DNA from: Gammaproteobacteria bacterium | GTDB taxonomy: Bacteria > Pseudomonadota > Gammaproteobacteria > Chromatiales > Chromatiaceae | Direction of reading: 5' to 3' | DNA length: 39,810 nucleotides | Assembly (NCBI GenBank): GCA_011389885.1 | Contig: JAABTK010000043.1 | Location: forward strand, 1-39,810 | Shown: one piece after another, positions 8,620 through 18,634 of the stretch | Layout of the letters: every line of letters begins with the position of its first letter | How positions within the stretch are numbered: the stretch's first letter is position 1 | Notes under the pieces: model-generated | Told to the model about the DNA's origin: nothing | What the model saw: the letters and a program-made list of their open reading frames with translations, nothing else | Database searches by the model: none | Program-made: the position numbers and the translations under genes

Positions 8620-9387
8620 ATGCTGATCGTCATCTCCCCCGCCAAGACCCTGGACTACGCAACCCCGCCGGTCACCGAGCGCTTCACCCAGCCGCAGTTT
8701 CTCGACCAGTCGGAGGAATTGATTCGGGTGCTGCGCAACTATTCCGCACTGGATATCGCCGAGCTGATGCACCTGAGCATGAAGCTGGCCGAGCTGAACT
8801 TCGAGCGCTATCAGGACTGGTCGCGCCCCTTGACCCCGAAAAACGCCAAACCCGCGGCGCTGGCGATGAAGGGCGACGTCTACACCGGGCTGGACGCCGA
8901 GACCTTTAGCGAGCAAGACTTCGACTTTGCCCAAGACCGCCTGCGCATCCTGTCCGGCCTCTACGGGGTGTTGCGGCCGCTGGATTTGATGTTGCCCTAT
9001 CGTCTGGAGATGGGGACCAAGCTCAAGACCGAGCGCGGCGACAACCTGTATCAGTTCTGGGGCGAGCGCATCACCGAGGCCCTGCACCGCCTGTTGGCAG
9101 AGCAGGCCAAGCCGGTGCTGATCAATCTCGCCTCCAATGAATACTTCAAGGCCGTGCGGCCCAAGACGCTCGACGCCGAGATCATCACCCCGCAGTTCAA
9201 GGAGCGCAAGGGCGACGGCTATAAGATGATTAGCTTTTACGCCAAAAAGGCGCGCGGCCTGATGAGCCGGTACGCGATCCAGCACCGGATCGAAGACCCG
9301 GAGCCGCTCAAGGCGTTCGACCTGGAGGGCTATCGCTACAGCCCGGGGTTATCCAAGGGCGCAAACTGGGTGTTCACCCGCGGCTAG
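8620..9387 (+). CDS. yaaA: Peroxide stress protein YaaA (DUF328/UPF0246)
   Basis: The 255-residue protein has the family start [13 protein letters not shown] and conserved blocks including [35 protein letters not shown] and the C-terminal [24 protein letters not shown] and EGYRYSP. Length matches E. coli YaaA. The family is induced under peroxide stress, lowers intracellular free iron and binds DNA. Its exact chemistry is unsettled. GAGGAC lies eleven bases before ATG 8620. It follows yceF by 114 bases on the same strand and is convergent with tmk across a repeat-filled spacer. Confidence 0.94.
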   Translation: MLIVISPAKTLDYATPPVTERFTQPQFLDQSEELIRVLRNYSALDIAELMHLSMKLAELNFERYQDWSRPLTPKNAKPAALAMKGDVYTGLDAETFSEQDFDFAQDRLRILSGLYGVLRPLDLMLPYRLEMGTKLKTERGDNLYQFWGERITEALHRLLAEQAKPVLINLASNEYFKAVRPKTLDAEIITPQFKERKGDGYKMISFYAKKARGLMSRYAIQHRIEDPEPLKAFDLEGYRYSPGLSKGANWVFTRG

Positions 9388-9412
9388 GGCGCCTGCGCTC
9401 GGGTAGCGGCCC

Positions 9413-9636
9413 TTAGGAACGCAGAGGACCGCAGAGGGCGCAGAGGGATTTTTGGTTTTGCTCTTTCCCGAGGCCTCCTTGGGGGCCAGCGGCGGTGCAA
9501 ACTCGCGTTTGACACTCCGTTATCCGTGTCCATCCGTGTCCGTCCGTGTTTCAACTTGGTGGTTGGTCGCGCTTAGGCGAGCCAATTCCCGAAGCCTCGG
9601 CCTCCGAACCCTCCCCGGCGCCCTCTGCGTTCTTAA
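9413..9636. repeat. Composite repeat element between yaaA and tmk
   Basis: The element is bounded by inverted copies of one repeat: TTAGGAACGCAGAGGACCGC onward at 9413-9447, and GCGCCCTCTGCGTTCTTAA at 9618-9636. Inside are the 21-bp string also found at 4168-4188 (here 9498-9518) and three tandem ten-base units (ATCCGTGTCC, ATCCGTGTCC, GTCCGTGTTT) at 9522-9551. The inverted ends and shared internal modules suggest a small non-autonomous mobile or recombination-prone element. No transposase frame lies inside. Confidence 0.65.
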
Positions 9637-9660
9637 ATGGCCTATTGAAGCGCAGGCGTG

Positions 9661-11303
<1,643 letters not shown>

Positions 11304-11323
11304 CACCCCTCACTGATTCCGCG

Positions 11324-12151
11324 TTAGGCGGCGAACAGGGCCGCCTCGATCCCCGTCAGCAACGCCTCGGGGATGCGTCCCGTAGGTAATCGCCGGCCCT
11401 CGATTCGGTCCGCCTGCCGATAGCCGATCAGGCTATTGGTGAGCAAGAGCCCGTCGGCGGCGAACACCTCCTGGCGTCGAATGTCCCGCTCGACCGTCGC
11501 CAGGCCCAGGGCGGCGGCGACTTCGAGCACCCGCCGGCGGGCCACCCCTGCAACCCCGCAGCGCGCAAGATCCGGCGTCAGCAAGGCGCCCGAGGACCAG
11601 AGGAAAAGGTTGCTCATTACACCCTCGATGCAGTGGTCCGCCTGATCGAGCATCAGGCCTTCGAAGATCGCCGGATCGCTCCACTCGCGCCGCGCCATCA
11701 CCTGCTCTAGGCGGTTGAGGTGTTTGATGCCGGCCAGCGCCGGGTTCCAGCCCAAGCGGGTGCGGCAGACCCGCAGCTGCACCGCAGGGGCGGCGGCGGG
11801 GCTTGCAATCGCCCCGCGGGAGAATTGAACGATCCGCGTCGGCTTCGGTTGGTCGGGGGCGCGATAACCGCGCGGCCCGGCGCCGCGGGTCAGGATGATC
11901 TTCAGGGCGCCCTGCGGTTGGCCGTTGATTTCCGCCGTACACTCATCGAGCAAGGCCGCGGGCTCCGGGAGCGGGATGCCGAGCCGGGCGCAGCCTTGGG
12001 CCAAGCGCTGGAGATGGAGGGTCCACAGGCAAGGCCGCGCATCCGCCACCGCGATGGTTTCGAACAGGCCGTCACCATAGGCGAGGCCGCGATCGGTCGC
12101 ATCGACCTCGGTCGCGCGGCGACCGTTAATCCTCACCAGAGGGGCACGCAC
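11324..12151 (-). CDS. pabC: 4-amino-4-deoxychorismate lyase (class IV aminotransferase fold)
   Basis: The 275-residue PLP enzyme releases pyruvate from aminodeoxychorismate to give p-aminobenzoate for folate. Signature blocks are DRGLAYGDGLFETI near the start, the PLP lysine in AGIKHLNRLEQV, EGLMLDQ/EGVMSNLF and the C-terminal LLTNSLIGYR. Branched-chain and D-amino-acid transaminases share the fold. The position between fabF and mltG, which is standard for pabC, decides the call. The start is GTG 12151, six bases after the fabF stop, with GAGGC about six bases upstream inside the fabF end, so translation is probably coupled. Confidence 0.93.
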   Translation of the reverse strand: MRAPLVRINGRRATEVDATDRGLAYGDGLFETIAVADARPCLWTLHLQRLAQGCARLGIPLPEPAALLDECTAEINGQPQGALKIILTRGAGPRGYRAPDQPKPTRIVQFSRGAIASPAAAPAVQLRVCRTRLGWNPALAGIKHLNRLEQVMARREWSDPAIFEGLMLDQADHCIEGVMSNLFLWSSGALLTPDLARCGVAGVARRRVLEVAAALGLATVERDIRRQEVFAADGLLLTNSLIGYRQADRIEGRRLPTGRIPEALLTGIEAALFAA

Positions 12152-12157
12152 GCCGCC

Positions 12158-13405
<1,248 letters not shown>

Positions 13406-13505
13406 CTAAGGCTTCCCCCTTGAATGGGAATGCTGTAAGAAATCGCCTCGCCCGAACTCCGCATGCGCTGAGCCGCGCGATTGCACTGCACGAGGCGCGA
13501 TCGGA

Positions 13506-13742
13506 TCAGCCGCTGTTTTTGGTGACGTAGTTGATCGCCTCTTGAACCGTGGTAATCTTTTCCGCCTGTTCGTCAGGGATCTCGGTCTCGAATTCCTCTT
13601 CGAGGGCCATTACCAGTTCCACGGTGTCTAGCGAGTCGGCGCCGAGATCGTCCACGAAGGAGGCCTCCGGCACCACCTCGTCTTCCTTAACGCCCAATTG
13701 TTCGACGACGATCTTTTTTACCCGTTCTTCGACAGAGCTCAT
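13506..13742 (-). CDS. acpP: Acyl carrier protein
   Basis: This 78-residue acidic protein has the phosphopantetheine attachment motif [18 protein letters not shown] (Ser37). The longer frame to 13769 is rejected; ATG 13742 is preceded by GGGAGGAA about nine bases upstream and gives the normal [12 protein letters not shown] start. It carries acyl intermediates for all Fab enzymes in this cluster. A candidate promoter at 13794-13822 would give it extra transcription over its upstream neighbours, fitting its high demand. Confidence 0.98.
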   Translation of the reverse strand: MSSVEERVKKIVVEQLGVKEDEVVPEASFVDDLGADSLDTVELVMALEEEFETEIPDEQAEKITTVQEAINYVTKNSG

Positions 13743-13793
13743 GTTCTTACGTTCCTCCCGATTAACCAAAACCGCAGGTGCGGTCGCTTCGGT

Positions 13794-13822
13794 ATTGTAT
13801 GCAGAAAGCCCCCAGTTTTAAA
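13794..13822 (-). promoter_or_regulatory. Candidate internal promoter for acpP
   Basis: On the minus strand TTTAAA (13822-13817) is followed by 17 bases and TACAAT (13799-13794). The leader to acpP would be about 45 bases with a strong ribosome site. A hairpin with one wobble pair (CCTCCAG / CTGGGGG around a nine-base loop, about 13808-13830) overlaps the -35 region and may end part of the upstream message. Confidence 0.5.
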
Positions 13823-13906
13823 GCCTGGAGGAAGGATTTTTTATTTCGCTTGTTCTGCTGGAATTTCAACAGGATAGCGATAGAAATTCAGACGAACTGA
13901 CAGGAT

Positions 13907-14647
13907 TTATGCCATATACATGCCGCCATTGACGTGAATGGTTTCGCCGCTGATGTAGGCGGCGGCCGGCGAGGCCAAGAACAGCACCACGGCGGCGACC
14001 TCCTCGGGACTGCCGAGCCGAGCCAGCGGGATGTTGTTGATCAGCGCCTCCCGTTGCGCCTCCGGCAGGCCCTGGGTCATGTCCGTGGCGATGAAGCCGG
14101 GGGCCACGGCATTCACCGTAATCCCGCGCGACCCGACCTCGCGCGCCAGTGACTTGGTGAACCCGAGCAGCCCGGCCTTGGCCGCGGCATAATTCGTCTG
14201 CCCGGCGTTGCCCAGGCTGCCGACCACCGAACCGATGTTAATGATCCGCCCGCGCTTGGCCTTCATCATGCCGCGCAGACAGGCCTTGGACACCCGATAC
14301 AGCGAGCCGAGGTTGGTTTGGATAATGCTTTCCCATTCCTCGTCTTTCATCCGCATCAGCAGGTTGTCGCGGTTGATGCCGGCATTATTCACTATAATGG
14401 TGGGCGCGCCGTAGGCCTCGGTCACGGCCTTTACCGTGTGCCCCACGGAGGCGCCGTCGGTTACGTCCAGGCGCAGGCCCAGGCCCTGGATGCCGGCCGC
14501 TTGGAAGCGTTTGGAAATGGCCTCCGCGCCAGCGTCGGAAGTGGCGGTGCCGGCCACCACGGCGCCGGCATGCCCCAGGGCGTCGGCAATGGCTAGGCCG
14601 ATGCCGCGACTGGCGCCGGTGACCAGGGCGATTTCATTTTCAAGCAT
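13907..14647 (-). CDS. fabG: 3-oxoacyl-ACP reductase
   Basis: This is a 246-residue short-chain dehydrogenase with the NADP(H) site VTGASRGIGLAIADALG (about 8-24), NNAGINRDNLLMRMKDEEW, catalytic Ser in NIGSVVGS and Tyr-x3-Lys in TNYAAAKAG. The C-terminus SGETIHVNGGMYMA is typical. ATG 14647 gives the normal FabG length; the frame extends 94 codons upstream but would overlap fabH, so the longer start is rejected. GAGGG is about 11 bases upstream. It reduces 3-ketoacyl-ACP in each elongation round. fabD, which normally precedes it, is absent. Confidence 0.97.
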   Translation of the reverse strand: MLENEIALVTGASRGIGLAIADALGHAGAVVAGTATSDAGAEAISKRFQAAGIQGLGLRLDVTDGASVGHTVKAVTEAYGAPTIIVNNAGINRDNLLMRMKDEEWESIIQTNLGSLYRVSKACLRGMMKAKRGRIINIGSVVGSLGNAGQTNYAAAKAGLLGFTKSLAREVGSRGITVNAVAPGFIATDMTQGLPEAQREALINNIPLARLGSPEEVAAVVLFLASPAAAYISGETIHVNGGMYMA

Positions 14648-14691
14648 TTCGTCTAAACCCTCGTATGGCGGCGCCTGTTGCGCGCCGCCGC

Positions 14692-15660
14692 TCAGTATTT
14701 CAACAACACGGAGCCCCAGGTGAAACCGCCCCCGAAGGCCTCCATTAAGATCGTTTCGCCGCGCTTGACTCGGCCGTCGCGCACCGCCTGATCCAGGGCC
14801 AACGGCACCGACGCGGCCGAGGTGTTGCCGTGTTCGCCCACGGTGACCACCACCCGTTCGGTCGACATGCGCAGCTTGCGGGCGGTGGCGTTTATGATTC
14901 GAATGTTGGCCTGATGCGGGATCAGCCAATCGATGTCCGACTTTTCCAGCCCATTGGCCTCTAGGGTTTCGTCCACGATGCGGCCCAGGGTGGTCACCGC
15001 CATCTTGAACACCTCGTTGCCCTTCATCTCCATATAGGCCCCGCCCTCCTGCACCAGGTCGTAGCCCTTGGAGACCCCGCCCGGCACCCGCAGCAGGCTT
15101 TCGTAGTCGCCGTCGGCATGCAGGTGGGCGGAGATGATGCCCGGCTCCTCGGAGGCCTCCAGCACCACAGCGCCGGCGCCGTCGCCGAACAGCACGCAGG
15201 TGGAGCGATCAGTCCAGTCCACGATGCGCGACAGCGTCTCCGCCCCCACCACCAGCACGCAGGAGGCGCTGCCCGTGCGCACGAACTTGTCCGCCACCCC
15301 GAGGGCGTAGACGAAGCCGGTGCAAACGGCTTGAATATCAAAGGCCGCGCAGCCGTGAATACCCAGCCGTTGTTGCAGCAGGCAGGCGGTGCTGGGGAAG
15401 ATTTGGTCCGGGGTGGTGGTGGCCACGATCACCAGATCGATCTCATCCGCGGTGCGGCCGGCGGCCTCCAGGGCGCGCCGCGAGGCCTGCTCCGCCAGGT
15501 CGCAGGTGGTTTCGCCATCGACCGCGATATGCCGCTTGCTGATGCCGGTGCGCTCGCGAATCCAGTCATCGGAGGTATCGACCATGCGTTCGAGGTCGTG
15601 GTTGGTCAGCACCTTGTCCGGTAAATGCCCGCCGGTGCCGGTGATTCTGGCGTAGGTCAC
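14692..15660 (-). CDS. fabH: 3-oxoacyl-ACP synthase III
   Basis: The 322-residue initiating condensing enzyme joins acetyl-CoA to malonyl-ACP. The catalytic Cys is in [10 protein letters not shown], His in IPHQANIRI and Asn in EHGNTSAAS. The frame is open far upstream, but GTG 15660 is chosen because it starts the conserved [17 protein letters not shown]. It overlaps the plsX stop by four bases (GTGA) and has AGAAAGGG about eight bases upstream. The overlap implies coupling to plsX. Downstream, fabG begins after only 44 bases, leaving no room for fabD. Confidence 0.96.
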   Translation of the reverse strand: MTYARITGTGGHLPDKVLTNHDLERMVDTSDDWIRERTGISKRHIAVDGETTCDLAEQASRRALEAAGRTADEIDLVIVATTTPDQIFPSTACLLQQRLGIHGCAAFDIQAVCTGFVYALGVADKFVRTGSASCVLVVGAETLSRIVDWTDRSTCVLFGDGAGAVVLEASEEPGIISAHLHADGDYESLLRVPGGVSKGYDLVQEGGAYMEMKGNEVFKMAVTTLGRIVDETLEANGLEKSDIDWLIPHQANIRIINATARKLRMSTERVVVTVGEHGNTSAASVPLALDQAVRDGRVKRGETILMEAFGGGFTWGSVLLKY

Positions 15661-16685
15661 GCGCCGGCCCTTTCTTCCAGCCGGCCCTGCACGCCGGCGG
15701 CTATGTGTTCCGGTACATTGGTGATGACGGCCTTTTTGGCGATGCGGATGGCGTTCTCGAACGCCAGCACATCGGCCCCGCCGTGGCTTTTGATCACGAT
15801 GCCGCGCAGGCCCAGCAGGCTGGCGCCATTGTAGCGGCGGGGGTCGATGGTGTCCTTTAGGCGTCGCATCACCGGCAGCGCCACCACGCCGGCGATGCGG
15901 GTGAAGAGGTTGCGACGAAACCCCTGGCGCAGGAAGTGCGCCACCATTTTGGCCACGCCTTCGCTGCTCTTGAGCGCCACGTTGCCCACGAAGCCGTCGC
16001 ACACCACCACATCGGTCCCGCCTCTATACACTTGGTCGCCTTCGACGTAACCGACGTAATTCAAGGAGCTGGCCTGTAACAGTTCATGCGCCTTTTTGAC
16101 CTGCTCGTTGCCCTTGATCTCTTCCTGGCCGATATTGAGCAGGCCGATTCGGGGCTGTTTCACCTCGTCCACCGAGGCCACCAACTCACTCCCCATCACC
16201 GCGAACTGAAACAAGTGCTGTGCGGTGCAATCCACGTTGGCGCCGAGGTCCAGCAGCCAGGTGCGGCCCTCAATGGAGGGCACGGCGGTGATGATGGCGG
16301 GGCGATCCACGTTGGGCAGCATTTTCAGCACAAAGCGGGCCGTGGCCATTAGGGCCCCGGTATTGCCCGCGCTGACGCAGGCGTCCGCCTCGCCCGCCTT
16401 CACCAAATCGATGGCCACCCGCATGGACGAATCCTTCTTGCCGCGCAGCGCCTTGGAGGGCTGTTCATCCATGCCGACCTCTTGGGCGGCATGCTGAATG
16501 CGCAGCCGGGGCGGCGGTTGCGCACTGCCCAGTTGTTCGCGAATCGCCGCCTCCCGCCCGACTAAGACGAGGTCCACCTCGGGGTCGCGCCTCAGGAAAT
16601 CCAGCGCCGCAGGCACTACCACTGAGACCCCATGATCTCCGCCCATGGCATCCAGCGCGATCGTGATTCGGCCTGATTCGGACAT
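15657..16685 (-). CDS. plsX: Phosphate acyltransferase PlsX
   Basis: This 342-residue enzyme converts acyl-ACP to acyl-phosphate for phospholipid synthesis. It has the N-terminal [10 protein letters not shown], the loop [11 protein letters not shown] and the C-terminal [19 protein letters not shown], all diagnostic. ATG 16685 lacks a clear Shine-Dalgarno (the upstream sequence is TTCTCAATT). Two hairpins lie in the 157-base spacer after rpmF, so plsX output may be set by read-through or processing. Its stop overlaps the fabH start. Confidence 0.96.
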   Translation of the reverse strand: MSESGRITIALDAMGGDHGVSVVVPAALDFLRRDPEVDLVLVGREAAIREQLGSAQPPPRLRIQHAAQEVGMDEQPSKALRGKKDSSMRVAIDLVKAGEADACVSAGNTGALMATARFVLKMLPNVDRPAIITAVPSIEGRTWLLDLGANVDCTAQHLFQFAVMGSELVASVDEVKQPRIGLLNIGQEEIKGNEQVKKAHELLQASSLNYVGYVEGDQVYRGGTDVVVCDGFVGNVALKSSEGVAKMVAHFLRQGFRRNLFTRIAGVVALPVMRRLKDTIDPRRYNGASLLGLRGIVIKSHGGADVLAFENAIRIAKKAVITNVPEHIAAGVQGRLEERAGA

Positions 16686-16740
16686 AATTGAGAATGGCGG
16701 CTAACGCGTCTTAGTTCGGTGGTCATGGCGAAGCATCGTG

Positions 16741-16813
16741 CGCCGCAAGCGCGGCGACGACTCGAGCACTCCCTGCTCAAACGCACAGCGGCCGCGCCCA
16801 TCGGCGCGGCCGC
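16741..16813 (-). promoter_or_regulatory. Two hairpins in the rpmF-plsX spacer
   Basis: GCGGCCGCGCC-CATC-GGCGCGGCCGC (16788-16813) is a perfect 11-bp inverted repeat with a four-base loop. CGCCGC-AAGC-GCGGCG (16741-16756) is a second with six-bp arms. Neither is followed by a T-tract on the minus strand. They could stabilise or process the rpmF message, or partly attenuate transcription into plsX; the function is inferred. Confidence 0.6.
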
Positions 16814-16842
16814 CGCCCGCATCGCACGGGGTCCGAAATCGC

Positions 16843-17022
16843 TTACTCGCCCTTGGGCTGGATCACCCGACGACCGCGATAGAAGCCGTCCGCGGTCAGG
16901 TGGTGCCGCAGATGGGTCTCGCCGGAGGTGGGGTCGATGGCCAGGGTCGGCGGCTTGAGGCCGTCGTGAGAACGGCGCATGCCGCGCTTGGAAGGGGTCT
17001 TTCTGTTTTGCTGAACCGCCAT
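16843..17022 (-). CDS. rpmF: 50S ribosomal protein L32
   Basis: The 59-residue basic protein starts [20 protein letters not shown] and ends RRVIQPKGE, which matches bacterial L32. It continues [20 protein letters not shown] and FYRG. The zinc-binding cysteines present in some L32 proteins are absent, so this is the Cys-free form. ATG 17022 has GGAG eight bases upstream. It lies 18 bases after yceD, the conserved yceD-rpmF-plsX order that ties ribosome assembly to lipid synthesis. Confidence 0.97.
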   Translation of the reverse strand: MAVQQNRKTPSKRGMRRSHDGLKPPTLAIDPTSGETHLRHHLTADGFYRGRRVIQPKGE

Positions 17023-17040
17023 GATCGAACTCCAAACAGG

Positions 17041-17568
17041 TCAAAGGTTGTCTTTATCTTTTAGCGCCGCGAGTTGCGCAAAGGGGTTTTTTCGTACGCT
17101 CGGGGCCTCCGCTTCAGCGGCGGGCGCCGGTTTCTCAAGCTGGGTCACGCAGGCGCCTTCCGCATGCCGGGCCACCTGCGGAAGCTCGATCAGCAGCTCG
17201 TCCTCGATCAGCTCCTTCAGGGCGACCCGCGCCGACTCCATCAGCAGCGGCTCTTGGTCTTCGGGCAGGGCTTCCATTTCCGCAAGGCCTTCCACTACCG
17301 CCAGACTGACGGCGCGCTCCACCGCAAACGCCATGGGTCCCAGGCAACGCTGGCATTCCAGGGTCAGCAGTGCGCGAATCCAGCCATCGATGCGGGCGCG
17401 ACGGTGCGGGTCGCGGTGAAAACCGAGTTCGAACTCGGCCTCGCCGTCGCACCGCACCAAGGCCGCGGCCAAACGCGGCATCTCCGCCAGCGGGACCCGA
17501 CCGTGGATACGCTTACCGAGGTCGGCCCAATGCCAAGGATCCGCAAATTCGGGCACAGGTGACGACAT
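17041..17568 (-). CDS. yceD: DUF177 protein YceD (large rRNA accumulation protein)
   Basis: This 175-residue DUF177 protein has the family motif LTLECQRCLGPM (about 69-80), with the Cys pair, and an acidic middle ending in DELLIELPQVARH. In E. coli the protein is needed for normal 23S rRNA levels; the mechanism is not settled. It is first in the operon yceD-rpmF-plsX-fabHG-acpP-fabF. The start ATG 17568 has no Shine-Dalgarno. The strong promoter at 17578-17607 places transcription initiation only a few bases upstream, so the message may be leaderless. A later start would remove conserved N-terminal residues. Confidence 0.92.
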   Translation of the reverse strand: MSSPVPEFADPWHWADLGKRIHGRVPLAEMPRLAAALVRCDGEAEFELGFHRDPHRRARIDGWIRALLTLECQRCLGPMAFAVERAVSLAVVEGLAEMEALPEDQEPLLMESARVALKELIEDELLIELPQVARHAEGACVTQLEKPAPAAEAEAPSVRKNPFAQLAALKDKDNL

Positions 17569-17577
17569 AAGCGCGGA

Positions 17578-17607
17578 ATTCTATGCTGAATTACTGGGGT
17601 TTGTCAA
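17578..17607 (-). promoter_or_regulatory. Sigma-70 promoter of the yceD-rpmF-plsX-fab operon
   Basis: On the minus strand TTGACA (17607-17602) is separated by 18 bases from TAGAAT (17583-17578). With usual spacing the start site falls at about 17570-17572, two to four bases before the yceD ATG. Confidence 0.75.
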
Positions 17608-17626
17608 AACCATGACAGGATTTTTT

Positions 17627-18520
17627 TTAGTCGAGCAGGCTGGGGCGGAAACGCCGGACCACGAAATGCATGGCCCGGGCCTGTTGCGGCGTGAAGTGAT
17701 CCATGCACCCGTCCTCCGAATAGTTCATGTAGTTGTGGATCGGATCCTCCCCCGGGCGATGGGGGCAGGTGTCCCGCCCCACCGGACAGCCATAGGACGC
17801 GCGCTTCTCATAGGGGGTGTCGGGGATAAAATCCCCCGGGGCCTTGCAGCCGCGCTGAAAGGTATGCATCAATCCCAGGTAGTGGCCCACCTCATGCACC
17901 AGGGTGTCGCCCTCGTTGTAGGGCAGCCCCTCGCCGCCGGGAAAGGTGCCGTAAAAAACCGTAACGCCGTGGCGGTAATCATCCTCCGGGTAATCCCAGG
18001 GCATGAAGGTGTACCCCAGGGCAACTTCGCCCAGGTCGAAGCTGTAGATGTTCAAGTGGCGGCTCGGGTCTACGGCCAGCGCGGCCCGCATGACGTTTTC
18101 GCGCTCGCCCTGGAACCAGATGTCATCCACCACCCGATTCACCGACTGCAGGGTAAAGAAGAAGTTGTGCGGCTCATAGGCGGCCTGCAATACCCGCATC
18201 TGCTGCGCAATCACCGCGTCGCTCACGGCGCCCTCGCCCTTGCTGTTGGAGATCAGGTGCAGCACCACCGGGATCTCCACCGGACTGTGATCGCGCTTCA
18301 GGCGACTGCGCCGCATCTCCTGCGCCAGGCCCGGCGGCATTTCCGCCCCCTCCACACCGCAGCGGCGGACCCGCCGCCAGCCCCCGTCCGCGCCCTGCAC
18401 CGCCACCAGCCCTTGCTCGTGCGCCAACGACCGCAACGACTCCAGCGGGCCGGCGGCGGAGACGCCAAAGGCCGCGCCGAGACCAAGAAAGACGACAACG
18501 AAGAGGGCGAAACGGCTCAC
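17627..18520 (-). CDS. Secreted zinc metalloprotease, pappalysin-like (M43)
   Basis: This is a 297-residue protein with an N-terminal signal-like helix (FALFVVVFLGLGAAFGVSAA, about 4-23). The metzincin zinc motif HEVGHYLGLMH is at 209-219, and a Met-turn segment NYMNYSEDGC at 263-272 follows at the spacing seen in pappalysin/cytophagalysin M43 enzymes. The cysteines between them (C225, C245, C252, C272) probably form disulfides, consistent with export. GTG 18520 is chosen over the earlier GTG 18565, because AGGA lies about seven to ten bases upstream and the signal peptide then starts properly. The substrate is unknown. The adjacent cyclase gene lies 114 bases upstream on the same strand; a functional link is only a guess. 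Confidence 0.88.
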   Translation of the reverse strand: MSRFALFVVVFLGLGAAFGVSAAGPLESLRSLAHEQGLVAVQGADGGWRRVRRCGVEGAEMPPGLAQEMRRSRLKRDHSPVEIPVVLHLISNSKGEGAVSDAVIAQQMRVLQAAYEPHNFFFTLQSVNRVVDDIWFQGERENVMRAALAVDPSRHLNIYSFDLGEVALGYTFMPWDYPEDDYRHGVTVFYGTFPGGEGLPYNEGDTLVHEVGHYLGLMHTFQRGCKAPGDFIPDTPYEKRASYGCPVGRDTCPHRPGEDPIHNYMNYSEDGCMDHFTPQQARAMHFVVRRFRPSLLD

Positions 18521-18634
18521 GACGGGTTCCTGATGGCTGCAAGGTGCGAGCGCGGAGGAGACCACAAACCGGCCCCCGAATGCAAGCCAAAACCCGGCCC
18601 CGGGGCGCGCAAGGCGGGCCGGGGCCTGATTTTC

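Noticed and set aside
9522-9551. Three tandem ten-base units considered as a CRISPR array
   Set aside because: The units touch each other without spacers and are too short. No cas gene is present.
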